Under the pieces are notes generated by a model. It did not search any database and had not been told where the DNA came from. It saw only the letters and a list, made by a program, of their open reading frames with translations. Made by a program: the position numbers and the translations under genes. This document shows positions 26,776-36,270 of a DNA stretch of 64,000 bases, one piece after another. Origin of the DNA: Gemmatimonadaceae bacterium (GTDB taxonomy: Bacteria > Gemmatimonadota > Gemmatimonadetes > Gemmatimonadales > Gemmatimonadaceae); NCBI GenBank assembly GCA_020846935.1, contig JADLCY010000008.1, positions 310,001-374,000 on the forward strand, read 5' to 3'. Positions within the stretch are counted from its first letter, which is position 1. Every line of letters starts with the position of its first letter.

Positions 26776-28181
26776 GGCGCGATCCTCGGCAGGAGGTCCG
26801 ACACGGTGAGCGCGAGCTTGCGACGCGACTCCGGATCCAGCTGCACACCCACGACCCGGGGTCTGCCCACGACGTACTTGCGGGCGTAGGCCTGAAGGTC
26901 CTGCAACGTCTGCTTGCCCATGTTGTCCACGTACCCCATGTAGTACTCGAGGTCGGCCACGCTCCACCAGAACCCGAGTGTGTGAGCAAACTCGCTGGCG
27001 CGGTCCATGCCAAAGGCGGTGCTCACGACGCGTTCGGCCTTGGTGGCATCCAGCTGCTCCTGCGTGATGTATCCGGGTGCTGCGAGCTGGGCGATCTCCC
27101 GCTCGAGCGCCGCGAGCGCGTCCTTGAGTTTGTCCGGTGTGGTCTGCCCGAGCACCGAGATCGGCCCGGCCTGGTCCAGCGTGTAGTAGTTGAACCCGAT
27201 GGACTGAAACAGCCCCGTGTCGACCAGCCGGCGCTGGAACGTGGAGACCGACTGGTTGACGGCGTCGGAGAATACGTCGGCGGCGTAGGTCGCTCCCGGA
27301 TCCTTTCGCACACTCGGGCCCTGCCACTTCATGAACACGGTGACCGCATTGACCGGCTGCTCGGAGATGATCGCGGTGGACGCGGCCAGCGGTGGGATCG
27401 GAGGTATCGGGTCGTTGGTGAAGGGATCCGGACCGGCGGGCCAGTCGCCGAACGCCGCCTCGGCCAGGCGAAAAATCTCGGCGGGCTTCACGTCGCCCGC
27501 GACGATGAGCACCGAGTTGTTGGGGATGTAGTACTTCCGCTGGATCTCGCGGAGCTTCTCGGGCGTGACCGTCGCCAGCACCTGCCGTTCGCCGATGATG
27601 TTCTTGCGCCCGAATTGGCCAGGGTAGAGGGCCCGATCCAGATCATTGTTGAACGCGAACCCCGGACTGGACTCGTTGCGGTCGTACTCTCCGAGCACGA
27701 CCTGCCGTTCACGCTCCAGTTCTTCCCGGAGGAACTTCGGGTGACGGAGCGCGCCGGCCATGAGTTCGATGGCGCCCGCCACGCTGTCCCTGGGGAGCGT
27801 CATGTAGTAGTTCACGCGCTCTTCCTGCGTCTGCGCGTTGAAGACCGCACCAAGCTCGGAAGCCCGGGCGATGAACTCGTCGGGTCGCGGCAGCACGTCG
27901 TTGGCCTTGAAGAACATGTGCTCGTACATGTGCGCGAGCCCTTCGTAGCCAGGCGCCTGGGTGAACGAGCCGTTGCGCACGTCGATCTCCACCGTGACCA
28001 GCGGAACGCCGTGGTTCTCGAGGACGATGACCTCCATCCCGTTCGCGAGCACCTTGCGCTGGAGCACCCGTTCCAGCTCGGCGCGCTGCGCCGACGCGAG
28101 CGTCGGCGCCCCGAGGAGCAGCATGGGGACCGTGCGCCACCACCGGCGCCACGTCGTGCGTCGTGCCATCGAACCGTGCAC
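26772..28181 (-). CDS. M16-family zinc metallopeptidase, catalytic subunit
   Basis: A secreted zinc peptidase of about 469 residues. GTG 28181 is preceded by AGGAG with 8-base spacing; ATG 28169 is an alternative. A signal peptide ends near ASAQ. The inverted zinc motif HMYEH is intact (GLAHMYEHMFF), with the third ligand expected in ERQVVLGEYDR. Such pairs degrade peptides in the periplasm. It is coupled to the inactive partner by a 4-bp overlap and is divergent from murB. Confidence 0.92.
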   Translation of the reverse strand: MHGSMARRTTWRRWWRTVPMLLLGAPTLASAQRAELERVLQRKVLANGMEVIVLENHGVPLVTVEIDVRNGSFTQAPGYEGLAHMYEHMFFKANDVLPRPDEFIARASELGAVFNAQTQEERVNYYMTLPRDSVAGAIELMAGALRHPKFLREELERERQVVLGEYDRNESSPGFAFNNDLDRALYPGQFGRKNIIGERQVLATVTPEKLREIQRKYYIPNNSVLIVAGDVKPAEIFRLAEAAFGDWPAGPDPFTNDPIPPIPPLAASTAIISEQPVNAVTVFMKWQGPSVRKDPGATYAADVFSDAVNQSVSTFQRRLVDTGLFQSIGFNYYTLDQAGPISVLGQTTPDKLKDALAALEREIAQLAAPGYITQEQLDATKAERVVSTAFGMDRASEFAHTLGFWWSVADLEYYMGYVDNMGKQTLQDLQAYARKYVVGRPRVVGVQLDPESRRKLALTVSDLLPRIAP

Positions 28182-28276
28182 TGCGGATCTCCTGAGAAAA
28201 TGAGGGCGTCGATTGCGCCGTCCGGGGTGGCCGTCGCTGCTACCGCCACTTGTGCGTGCGACCCAGATTCCTCGCG

Positions 28277-29233
28277 ATGACTGCGACCGAACGCGCCCTC
28301 GATGCCTTTCGCGCCCTGGCGCCGGGCCGCCTGACCACCCAGTCGCTGCGGACCGGCGTTTCCCTCGCCCCATACACCACCTTCCGTATCGGCGGTCCCG
28401 CCGACCTCCTGTACGATGCCACCTCGGCGGATGAACTGGCAAACGCCATAACGTTGGCCAGGGAGACCGGTGTCCCTTGGTTCGTGCTCGGTCTCGGGGC
28501 AAACATCCTCGTCGGCGACAAGGGATTCCGGGGCGTGGTGATCCGGAACCGTGCCGGGGCGCACCGATTTCTCGACCGTACCCGACTCTGGTGCGAGTCG
28601 GGCATGATCGTGAAGGATCTCATCTTCGCGGCCGTGAACCACGGCCTCAGCGGGTTGGAGCACTACATCGGCATTCCGTCCACGGTCGGCGGCGCCGTCT
28701 GGCAGAACCTGCACTTCCTGTCGCCCGCGCCCGAGCGGGAGCGCACGATGTTCATCGCCGAGCTGGTGGAGTCGTGCGAGATCCTCGCGAGCGACGGGTC
28801 GCGACGCACGGTCGACCCCGACTATCTCGCGTTCGGGTATGACGACTCGGTATTTCATCACTCGCGCGACGTGGCGCTGGCCGTGACGTTTCGCCTAACG
28901 CCCGGCGATCCGGCGCTGATGCACCGGGTGATGCAGGAGAACCTGGGCTGGCGCGGGGCCCGTCACCCCTGGCTCGACATCCACCCGAGCGCCGGCTCGA
29001 TCTTCAAGAAGATCGAGGGCGTTGGGGCCGGCCGTCTCGTCGATCAGTGCGGCCTCAAGGGCCATCGTATCGGTGGAGCCCAGATCTCCCACCTGCACGC
29101 CAACATCATGGTCAACCTCGGCGGAGCCACCGCCGCCGAGGTCCGGGCGCTGATCGCACACGCACAGCGCACCGTGGAGGAGCGCTTTGGCCAGCGGCTG
29201 GAGCCCGAGATCGGGTTCATCGGCGAGTTCTGA
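28277..29233 (+). CDS. murB: UDP-N-acetylenolpyruvoylglucosamine reductase
   Basis: A cytoplasmic FAD enzyme making UDP-MurNAc for peptidoglycan. The 318-residue protein from ATG 28277 has the FAD-site segments YTTFRIGGPADLL, LGLGANILVGD and GIPSTVGGAVWQN, and the catalytic Ser/Glu region SAGSIFKKIEG. The C-terminal HANIMVNLGGATAAEV motif is typical. It stands outside a division/cell-wall cluster, divergent from the peptidase pair. Confidence 0.94.
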   Translation: MTATERALDAFRALAPGRLTTQSLRTGVSLAPYTTFRIGGPADLLYDATSADELANAITLARETGVPWFVLGLGANILVGDKGFRGVVIRNRAGAHRFLDRTRLWCESGMIVKDLIFAAVNHGLSGLEHYIGIPSTVGGAVWQNLHFLSPAPERERTMFIAELVESCEILASDGSRRTVDPDYLAFGYDDSVFHHSRDVALAVTFRLTPGDPALMHRVMQENLGWRGARHPWLDIHPSAGSIFKKIEGVGAGRLVDQCGLKGHRIGGAQISHLHANIMVNLGGATAAEVRALIAHAQRTVEERFGQRLEPEIGFIGEF

Positions 29234-29360
29234 GGCCTCGCGCCTAACGGCCCTCGGTACTCCCGGAAGCCCCCGCGCGCGCCACCCGGGCATCCACATT
29301 GCAAGGAGTGCCAGCGTCGCGAACGATGGAGCGACTCCACGCACACCCGAGGCTTTGGAC

Positions 29361-30110
29361 ATGACATACACGGCAGCGCAGGCAGGGGCCGAGATCGTCC
29401 GGCTGGCGAGCGAGTTCCTGAATCTCCGGGAGACGTCGAACAATGCCGCGTGGGACAACCCCGACACGGCCGGGCAGGATCCCGCCGCGACCAGGCTGCG
29501 CCAGCTGCTGGAGACTACCGGCTGGCAGGCGGGTTGGCCCTACTGCATGGCCTTCTGCAAGGCGATCTACATGCAGGCGTATCGCAACCTCGGCGCGTCC
29601 CCCGGCGTGCTTCGGCTCATTGCCCAGCGCTTCACGCCAAGCGTCATGATGAGCTATCGGAACAGCGGCGCCTTCGCGCAGCGCAAGGTGGCGATCCAGG
29701 GCGCCATCTTCTTTATGCAGAAGGGCGACACGCCCTACGGCCACGCCGGGCTCGTCGTCATGCCGGGCCAGGTGAACTTTTCGACTATCGAGGGCAATAC
29801 GAGCCCTTCACCCGGCAGCGCACAGGCCGATCGCGAAGGCGACGGCGTCTACAAAAAGGTGCGCTCGCTCGATTTCACAAAGAAGTCCGGGCTCTGGCTC
29901 CGCGGGTTCCTGAACCCCCTGAGCGCTGACGAGGTCGCTGGCTTGCCGTCGATCGGACCCAAACCAGGTACGCGAAGTCGCGGTGCGAGCGCCGCGCAGC
30001 GCGGCAAGGTGACGCGCTCCAGCCGGAAGGTCGCGGCGTCGGGCCGCACGAAAAGGACGCCGGCCCGGCGCCGGAGCGCGCGATCACCGGGTCCGCGAAA
30101 AAAGCGCTAG
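29361..30110 (+). CDS. CHAP-like peptidoglycan hydrolase candidate
   Basis: A 249-residue protein from ATG 29361. Residues about 50-160 look like a CHAP/NlpC-type papain fold, with Cys in GWPYCMAFCKAIY and His in YGHAGLVVM as candidate catalytic residues. The C-terminal 60 residues are Lys/Arg/Ser-rich and disordered, suited to wall or nucleic-acid binding. No signal peptide is visible, so it may be phage-endolysin derived. It overlaps the convergent aminotransferase by 4 bp. Confidence 0.65.
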   Translation: MTYTAAQAGAEIVRLASEFLNLRETSNNAAWDNPDTAGQDPAATRLRQLLETTGWQAGWPYCMAFCKAIYMQAYRNLGASPGVLRLIAQRFTPSVMMSYRNSGAFAQRKVAIQGAIFFMQKGDTPYGHAGLVVMPGQVNFSTIEGNTSPSPGSAQADREGDGVYKKVRSLDFTKKSGLWLRGFLNPLSADEVAGLPSIGPKPGTRSRGASAAQRGKVTRSSRKVAASGRTKRTPARRRSARSPGPRKKR

Positions 30111-31276
30111 CGTCCCAGGAATGCGCGAATGGCGGCGACCCCGGCCGAGAGGTCGGGCAGTGATGACGTGAACGAGATGCGCACGAACCGCGAGGCGTCG
30201 TGCGCGCCGAAATCGCGGCCGGGTGTCACGGCGACCCCCGTGGCATCAAGCAACGAGACGGCAAACGCCCAACTGTCCTCCGTGAACGCGGAGACGTCGG
30301 TGTAGCAGTAGAACGCGCCATCGGGCCGGCAAGCGACGTGCAGGCCGGCGTCATCGAGCGCGGGCACGAGGTAATCGCGTCGTCGCTCGAGCTCGGCGCG
30401 CTGGACCTCGAAGATCGTCGTGCTGGCTGGCTGGAGCGCCGCGACGCCAGCCCATTGCGAAGGCGCCGGCGGACAAATGAAGAAATGCGACTGCATGCGC
30501 TCCACGGCAGCGTGGTACGCCGGTGGCACCACGAGCCAGCCCAGCCGCCACCCGGTCATGCAGTAGTACTTGGAAAACGAATTGACGACGAACACGTCGT
30601 CGCCAAGGGCTACCGCGCTTGGCGGACGGTGTCCGTACGTGAGCCCGTGATAGATCTCGTCGACGAGGAGCACCCCACCCCGTGAGCGGACGACGTCATG
30701 GATCGCCGCCAGCTCCGCCGGCTCGATCGTGGTTCCCGTCGGGTTGGAGGGCGATGCGATCATCACGCCACGCGTGCGTGGGCCCCAGTGCCGGTCGACG
30801 AGTGCCGCCGTGAGCTGAAACCGCTCTTCAGGCCCCACCGCGATGAGCCCAGCGCGGGCCCCGCAGAACGTCAGGCATGCGCGGTTCGACGGATAGCCCG
30901 GATCGGCCATGAGGATCTCGTCCCCGGGCTCGGCGATCGCGCCAAAGGCGAGGGTGAGCGCACCGGATGCCCCGACCGTCACCACGATACGCTCGGGGTC
31001 GATGTCGATCCCGTGGCGATCGGCATACTGCGCGGCTATGCCCGTGCGCAGCGGCGGGATGCCTAACGGCATCGTGTAGTGTGTCGCGCCATTCTGCGCG
31101 GCGTGGGCAGCCGCTTCCACCACGTGGGCCGGCGTAGGAAAGTCGGGCTCGCCGATGCACATCAGCACCGTACGGCCACTCTCGGCGCGTGCCAACGCCC
31201 GGCGATAGATCTCGACCGCGTAGAACGGCTCGATCTCCTGGGCGCGTGTGGCAAGGCGGGGTCCGGGCCCGGTCAT
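30107..31276 (-). CDS. Pyridoxal-phosphate aminotransferase, class I (aspartate/aromatic type)
   Basis: A 389-residue fold-type I aminotransferase. It shows IASPSNPTGTTI, LLVDEIYHGLTYG and the PLP-lysine motif NSFSKYYCMTGWRLGW, with the C-terminal arginine in RFVRISF that binds the substrate carboxylate. The substrate cannot be told from sequence; aspartate or another common amino acid is likely. Its start overlaps the most upstream possible start of the divergent symporter. Confidence 0.9.
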   Translation of the reverse strand: MTGPGPRLATRAQEIEPFYAVEIYRRALARAESGRTVLMCIGEPDFPTPAHVVEAAAHAAQNGATHYTMPLGIPPLRTGIAAQYADRHGIDIDPERIVVTVGASGALTLAFGAIAEPGDEILMADPGYPSNRACLTFCGARAGLIAVGPEERFQLTAALVDRHWGPRTRGVMIASPSNPTGTTIEPAELAAIHDVVRSRGGVLLVDEIYHGLTYGHRPPSAVALGDDVFVVNSFSKYYCMTGWRLGWLVVPPAYHAAVERMQSHFFICPPAPSQWAGVAALQPASTTIFEVQRAELERRRDYLVPALDDAGLHVACRPDGAFYCYTDVSAFTEDSWAFAVSLLDATGVAVTPGRDFGAHDASRFVRISFTSSLPDLSAGVAAIRAFLGR

Positions 31277-31367
31277 GCGAAGAATCTATTCGTTCGGGGC
31301 GCACCACATCGTGCTTGACGGCGTGTGGAGTGGAGCGCAGCATCCCGCTCCCGTTCGCCGGAACGCT

Positions 31368-32621
31368 GTGTCGCTCACCACCAAGGTTCTCCTGGCGCTG
31401 GTCGTCGGTCTCGTCGTTGGCCTGGCGATCCAGCCGATCGCCGCGAACGCGCCGTTCACCCAGATGCTCGCTGCCGCCGACACCATCGGCACGCTCTGGG
31501 TGAATGCGATTCGCATGACGGTCGTTCCGCTCGTCGTGTCGCTGCTGGTCACCGGAGTGAGCACGACGGCGGACGCGCGCACCGTGCGTGGTGTGGGGCT
31601 GCGATCACTCCTGACCTTCGCCGGGCTGCTGACGGTGTCGCTGTTCGTGGGCCTCGTGTACGTCCCGCTGCTCTTCACCTGGCTCGAGATCGATCCGGTC
31701 ACCAGCGCCACCTTGCGCGCCAACGCCCTGCAGGGCGCCCGCGAGGTGAGCGAAGCCGCGCGCAGTGTGCCGACGTTCTCGCAGTTCCTCGTGAACCTGG
31801 TCCCGGTGAATCCGGTGAAAGCTGCCGCCGATGGCGCCATGCTCCCGCTCGTGCTGTTTTCCATTGCGTTCGGCTTTGCCCTCCTCAAGCTGGACGACGA
31901 TACGCGGGCGCCGGTCCTCGGGTTCTTTCGTGCGGTACGCGATGCGACGCTCGTCGTGGTGCGCTGGATCATCTCCGCGGCGCCCGTTGGCGTGTTCGCA
32001 CTCATGTTGCCGCTGGTTTCACGCGCAGGGCTCGAGGCGGCTGGCGCCCTCACCTACTACGTGGTGGCGATGGCCATCGCGTGCACCACGCTGCTGCTGC
32101 TGCTGTACCCGATCGTGGCGATCGGTGCACGCGTGTCGATGCGGGACTTCGCGCGCGCGGTCCTGCCCGCGCAGGCCGTGGCGGTGAGCACCAGCTCTTC
32201 CCTCGCCTCGCTGCCCGCGCTTGTGGAAGGCGCCGAGCAGCGCCTGAAGCTTCCCAAGGATGTGAGCAGCGTCTGCCTGCCGCTGGCCGTCAGCGTCTTC
32301 AAAGTCACGGCACCGGTCGTCTGGACCGTGGCCACGATCTTCCTGGCAAAGCTGTACGGCGTCGACCTGCCGGCATCGGCCCGGGTCTCCGTTGCCCTCA
32401 CGGCGATGTTGTCCAGCTTCAGCGTGCCCGGCATTCCGCACGGCTGGCTGCTGCTCATCACACCGTTGCTTGCGCACAGCGGCATCCCGGTGGAGGGGAT
32501 CGCGCTCCTGTTCGCGGTGGACGTAATCCCGGACATGTTCGCCACCACCACCAACGTGACGGCGGACATGGCCGCCGTCACGTTGGTGGCGCGTCGGTCC
32601 GCAAGGATCGGGGATGTCTGA
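31368..32621 (+). CDS. Dicarboxylate/amino-acid:cation symporter (DAACS/GltP family)
   Basis: An inner-membrane carrier of about 417 residues with eight helices and two re-entrant loops. Family marks are the serine-rich STSSSLASLP stretch (HP1) and the C-terminal VDVIPDMFATTTNVTAD, matching the conserved substrate-binding part of the last helices. It probably imports C4-dicarboxylates, glutamate or aspartate with Na+ or H+. The start is uncertain: GTG 31368 fits the first helix, and the frame is open from 31248. Confidence 0.9.
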   Translation: MSLTTKVLLALVVGLVVGLAIQPIAANAPFTQMLAAADTIGTLWVNAIRMTVVPLVVSLLVTGVSTTADARTVRGVGLRSLLTFAGLLTVSLFVGLVYVPLLFTWLEIDPVTSATLRANALQGAREVSEAARSVPTFSQFLVNLVPVNPVKAAADGAMLPLVLFSIAFGFALLKLDDDTRAPVLGFFRAVRDATLVVVRWIISAAPVGVFALMLPLVSRAGLEAAGALTYYVVAMAIACTTLLLLLYPIVAIGARVSMRDFARAVLPAQAVAVSTSSSLASLPALVEGAEQRLKLPKDVSSVCLPLAVSVFKVTAPVVWTVATIFLAKLYGVDLPASARVSVALTAMLSSFSVPGIPHGWLLLITPLLAHSGIPVEGIALLFAVDVIPDMFATTTNVTADMAAVTLVARRSARIGDV

Positions 32622-32749
32622 GCGGCGCCGTCAGATATGCTCCGCAGCATCGGCCCGTCACTACCGAGTCCGTGTCGGCGCCTCGACTCGCGGGCGGGTC
32701 GTGCGGGGACACGGGCTCGCTTCCAGACGCACTCGGCCGTATGGCAAAT

Positions 32750-32993
32750 GGACAGCGCGTAAAGGGAGGCTCTGGGGAACTCGGTGTCTCGCCCCGCACC
32801 CTGCGTAGGCGTTTTAGGGAGAGTTGTCTTCCCCGCCTGGATTTGTGTTGCGATGGCGGCGAGTTGTCGCGGCGCTTGCCGGCATCAATGCGGGAAGTAC
32901 CATATGTCTTGCAGCCACGACCCAAGGCTACGCGTCCGCCAATTCGCTACGACGCGCAGTGAGGTGCATGACGGGTCTGAGTCTTAGCCAATC
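32750..32993 (+). pseudogene. Frameshifted AraC-type helix-turn-helix remnant
   Basis: One frame gives ELGVSPRTLRRRFRE, typical of the first helix-turn-helix of AraC regulators. The adjoining frame, from about 32828 on, gives PPGFVLRWRRVVAAL and then GYASANSLRRAVRCMTGLS, typical of the rest of that domain. The two halves are in different frames with the expected order and spacing, so a single frameshift seems to have broken the gene. No effector domain is seen upstream. Confidence 0.5.
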
Positions 32994-33193
32994 CATACGG
33001 AGTCCGCGCCGTGCACCATCGATATCGCGGTGGAGCTTGCCTCCTGCGAGCCGGTTTGCCTCGGTCCGACCCCGCCAACATTGGTGCCGCAGGGCGTGCG
33101 CGACCCCCGCGGCTGCGCAACCTCGGGAGTGCCCCGACGCGGATCCTCAGGATGAGAGGGAGCTGCCGCAGGGGATTGCGAGTAGCGGCTGCG

Positions 33194-34132
33194 ATGCTCG
33201 AGAGGAAGCAGGTTGCCCCGCCCTCGATGGTATCCCCGGACGATCTCAAGGACATGGATGAGGCGATCGACGGTGCAGCCCCTTGGCGCCATCCGTGGCG
33301 TCAGAATCTCCGCCTGTTCATCGTGTCTGGTGTGTTGAACGCTGCGGCGACCTTCGGACTTCGCGCGCTGGCGGCCGGCGATACCTCGCAAGTCGTGTGG
33401 GTCGACGTTCGTGATGCGACGAGCCTGGGCCCCCTCGAAGGCGCGCGCGTGCGCTCCCTGCAGGATTCGCTCGTGCGTACCGTCACGGATGAACGTGGCA
33501 TGGCGGCGATTGCCCTGCGTTCGACCGCGAGAACCCTCGTGACGACGCGCCTCGGCTATGCACCGGACACCACGCGCCTGAGCGATGGGGCGTGGGCCGC
33601 AGGCGTCGTGACGATCGCGCTCGCGCGCAACGCGCAGCCACTGGCTGCGCTCCGCGTGGAGCACCCCGATGCACGGCGCAATGCGATGATGATGGAGTTC
33701 GAGCAACGTCGCGCGCGCCGGGCCGGAGGCGCCTCGTTCATCGGCCCCGCGGACATCGAGCGATCGCCGCACAGCCGCCTCACGGACTTGTTGCGCCGAG
33801 GAATCCTCGGCATCGAACTCGTCGACAGCGGTGGCGTCCTGCTTCCCGTCTCCTCGCGTGGGGCAGTCCTCCGACTCAATCAGGACCGTCCGACGGCCAC
33901 GCAGCGAGCACAGGGGCGCCAGGCAGGAACCATGGAACGCGTCCTATGCACCCTCAGGATCGTCGTGGACGGAAGCGCGAAAGAATGGGGGTTCGATCTC
34001 ACCACAATCGACCGAAACGAGGTGTACGGCATCGAGATCTACGCCGGACCAGCCACGCTCCCCGCGCAGTACGCGAGCATGGGTCGCGACGGGTTCTGCG
34101 GTCTGGTCATGATCTGGACCAGGCCGCGGTAG
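33194..34132 (+). CDS. Exported protein with carboxypeptidase-regulatory-like and TonB-plug-like domains
   Basis: About 312 residues from ATG 33194; the start is uncertain because no clear ribosome-binding site exists and the frame is open from 33011. A hydrophobic segment (LRLFIVSGVLNAAATFGL) may be a signal anchor. A beta-sandwich region follows (VWVDVRDATSLGPLEGARV ... LVTTRLGYAPDT), and the end (DRNEVYGIEIYAGPATLP, then FCGLVMIWTR) is the pattern of small TonB-plug-like proteins common in Gemmatimonadota and Bacteroidota. There is no beta-barrel. Confidence 0.7.
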   Translation: MLERKQVAPPSMVSPDDLKDMDEAIDGAAPWRHPWRQNLRLFIVSGVLNAAATFGLRALAAGDTSQVVWVDVRDATSLGPLEGARVRSLQDSLVRTVTDERGMAAIALRSTARTLVTTRLGYAPDTTRLSDGAWAAGVVTIALARNAQPLAALRVEHPDARRNAMMMEFEQRRARRAGGASFIGPADIERSPHSRLTDLLRRGILGIELVDSGGVLLPVSSRGAVLRLNQDRPTATQRAQGRQAGTMERVLCTLRIVVDGSAKEWGFDLTTIDRNEVYGIEIYAGPATLPAQYASMGRDGFCGLVMIWTRPR

Positions 34133-34269
34133 CACGCGGACCCAACTCCACGCCCACTCGATCACCCGGCTCATCTTGCCGATTCCGGTCGTCCGCGCCA
34201 ACGTGCTCGCACGAGTGGTTGTTCTGGCCGTTCTCGTCCGAGTTCGGCCAGGTGCCGCGAGGAGGCGCG

Positions 34270-35478
34270 ATGCGTGCACGAGTGCGTTGGAGCCAGTGGA
34301 GCCGTAGGCTCGCCCCGTGGGACTCGATCACCCAGCGAGTCGAGGCGGCACGCCTCGCCGTCGGCACTCTCGCCGTCGTGGGCGTTCTCGCCGCCAGTGC
34401 AACCACGGCGCCACCCGCCCACCGGCCCATCCCGGATCGCCTGTCCGACAGCGCCTTCTGGGCCCTGAGCGCCGAGTTGTCCGAGCCGGCCGGCTATTTC
34501 CGTTCAGACAACCTGGTCGGGAATGAGGTGACGATGCAGCACCCGATCCCTGAGCTCGTCGCCGGGACACCGCGAAACGGCGTCTACCTGGGCGTCGGGC
34601 CGGATCAGAACTTCACCTACATCGCGGCCATGCGTCCGCGCATTGCGTTCATCGTCGACATTCGACGGCTGAATGTGATGCAGCACCTGTTCTACAAGGC
34701 GCTGTTCGAACTCAGTCCCACGCGCGCCGATTTCCTCTCGCGCATCTTTGCCCGACCGAGGCCGGCCGGTCTCGACACCACCATGTCGATCGAGGCGCTG
34801 ATCACAGCCTACGCGACTGTTGCTGCCGACTCCCTGCTCTACCAGCGGTCGCTGCGCGAGATCCGGGACCACCTCACCAGGACGCGTGCCCTGCCGCTCA
34901 CCGACGAGGAGTTTTCCGGCATCGAGTACGTCTACACGGCGTTCTTCGGCGCCGGGCCCGAGCTGACCTACAACTTTGGAACAGGACGTGGCGGCTGGGG
35001 CGGTCGGCGCTACATGCCGAGCTATGGATCGCTGGTCATGGAAACCGACGCCAACGGCGTGGCCCGCGGCTACCTCGCCACCGAAGAGAACTATCGCTTC
35101 ATCCAGGACCTCGAGACGCGTAACCTGATCATCCCGGTGACCGGTGACTTTGCCGGTCCCAGCGCGCTGCGCGCCGTGGGCCAATGGGTCCGTGCGCACG
35201 ACGCGACGATTACCGCCATGTACACGTCGAACGTCGAGCAATACCTCTTTCAATCCGATGTCAACTGGCGGCGGTTCTTCGAGAACGTCGCGACGTTCCC
35301 CACGACGCCACAGAGCACGTTCATCCGGGCGATCTTCAACATGGGGTATGGCTATTCGCCAGGCACTCCCGGGCCACGCTCGGTCACCCTGCTCTGCCCC
35401 ATCGACCGGCACGTGCGGCAGTTCAGGGAAGGCGGGCTGATGTCGTACTACGATGTGACGGGGTGCCCGGCGCACTGA
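34270..35478 (+). CDS. Exported or anchored protein of unknown function (LIC_10091-like)
   Basis: A 402-residue protein; ATG 34270 has a strong upstream GAGGAGG. A hydrophobic N-terminal segment (VGTLAVVGVLAASA) suggests an anchor or signal peptide. The body has YFRSDNLVGNEVTMQHPIP, YLGVGPDQNFTYIAAMRPR and IAFIVDIRRLN, which I recall, with limited certainty, from a Leptospira-named family with a methyltransferase-like fold. No experimental function is known to me. It stands alone between two exported proteins. Confidence 0.7.
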   Translation: MRARVRWSQWSRRLAPWDSITQRVEAARLAVGTLAVVGVLAASATTAPPAHRPIPDRLSDSAFWALSAELSEPAGYFRSDNLVGNEVTMQHPIPELVAGTPRNGVYLGVGPDQNFTYIAAMRPRIAFIVDIRRLNVMQHLFYKALFELSPTRADFLSRIFARPRPAGLDTTMSIEALITAYATVAADSLLYQRSLREIRDHLTRTRALPLTDEEFSGIEYVYTAFFGAGPELTYNFGTGRGGWGGRRYMPSYGSLVMETDANGVARGYLATEENYRFIQDLETRNLIIPVTGDFAGPSALRAVGQWVRAHDATITAMYTSNVEQYLFQSDVNWRRFFENVATFPTTPQSTFIRAIFNMGYGYSPGTPGPRSVTLLCPIDRHVRQFREGGLMSYYDVTGCPAH

Positions 35479-35492
35479 GTCCGCGGGCACCC
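35461..35492. terminator. Possible bidirectional terminator (weak)
   Basis: A 9-bp perfect stem (35461-35469 with 35484-35492), but with a 14-base loop and no T-tract. It covers the stop of the upstream gene and lies between convergent genes. Confidence 0.35.
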
Positions 35493-35502
35493 CGGCAAGC
35501 CT

Positions 35503-36045
35503 CTATTTGGCGGGCAAGACGACGCCATCGATCACGTGGACCATCCCGTTCGATCCGCGAACAGAGCCCACGATCTTCGCTTCGCCCACGTACACGTCGC
35601 TGCCCTTGTGGGTGATCGTCACACGGCCGCCGTCGGCCATGCCGAGTTCGAGACCGTCGGTCAGCTGATCGATCTGGAACGCGGACACCGTGACGTGATG
35701 CTGCAGGATGCCCCGCAACTTGTCCGCATTCGCCGGTTTGAGCAGCTCATCGAGCGTGCCCGCCGGCAGTCGATCGAACGCGGCGTTGGTGGGGGCAAAC
35801 ACCGTGAACGGGCCGGCGTTCGAGAGCGCATCGACGAGACCGGCGGCCTGGACCGCTTTGACCAGCGTGGTGTGGTCGGGTGAACCGACGGCGATCTTCA
35901 CCACATCCTTCTCGGAAGCGTCGTCCTTCACGCCCGATTGGCCCGCGAGCACAGCGGGCGCGGCACCGGGCTGGTCAGCCGGCTGCTGATCTGCAGGCTG
36001 ACACGCCAACAGCAATCCAAGGGAAACGAGCATCTGGGTGCGCAT
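35503..36045 (-). CDS. Fasciclin (FAS1) domain lipoprotein
   Basis: A 180-residue surface or periplasmic protein from ATG 36045. A short signal ends in LLLACQ, a lipobox with Cys near residue 14, followed by a Pro/Gln-rich linker and one FAS1 domain. FAS1 marks are FTVFAPTNAAFDRLP, ILQHHVTVS and VHVIDGVVLP. Such proteins usually mediate adhesion or bind matrix. Confidence 0.92.
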   Translation of the reverse strand: MRTQMLVSLGLLLACQPADQQPADQPGAAPAVLAGQSGVKDDASEKDVVKIAVGSPDHTTLVKAVQAAGLVDALSNAGPFTVFAPTNAAFDRLPAGTLDELLKPANADKLRGILQHHVTVSAFQIDQLTDGLELGMADGGRVTITHKGSDVYVGEAKIVGSVRGSNGMVHVIDGVVLPAK

Positions 36046-36270
36046 GGGGGCTCCAAGGGCGCCGCTCGACGGGCGCGGGTTCGGGTGGACTGAGACCATC
36101 AGCTCCACAGTGCCGATGCCCGTCGTCGCGAACCGTCAGGCGCCTGCCATGCATGTCGCGCGGATTTCGCGGGTTCCGGCGTAGGGGAACGCGAGAGACG
36201 TCCAGGTACTCCAGTTGTTGGAGCCGCCCATCATCTCGGAGGGCGGCGCGTCGGCGTCGCGCGGGGGTCC

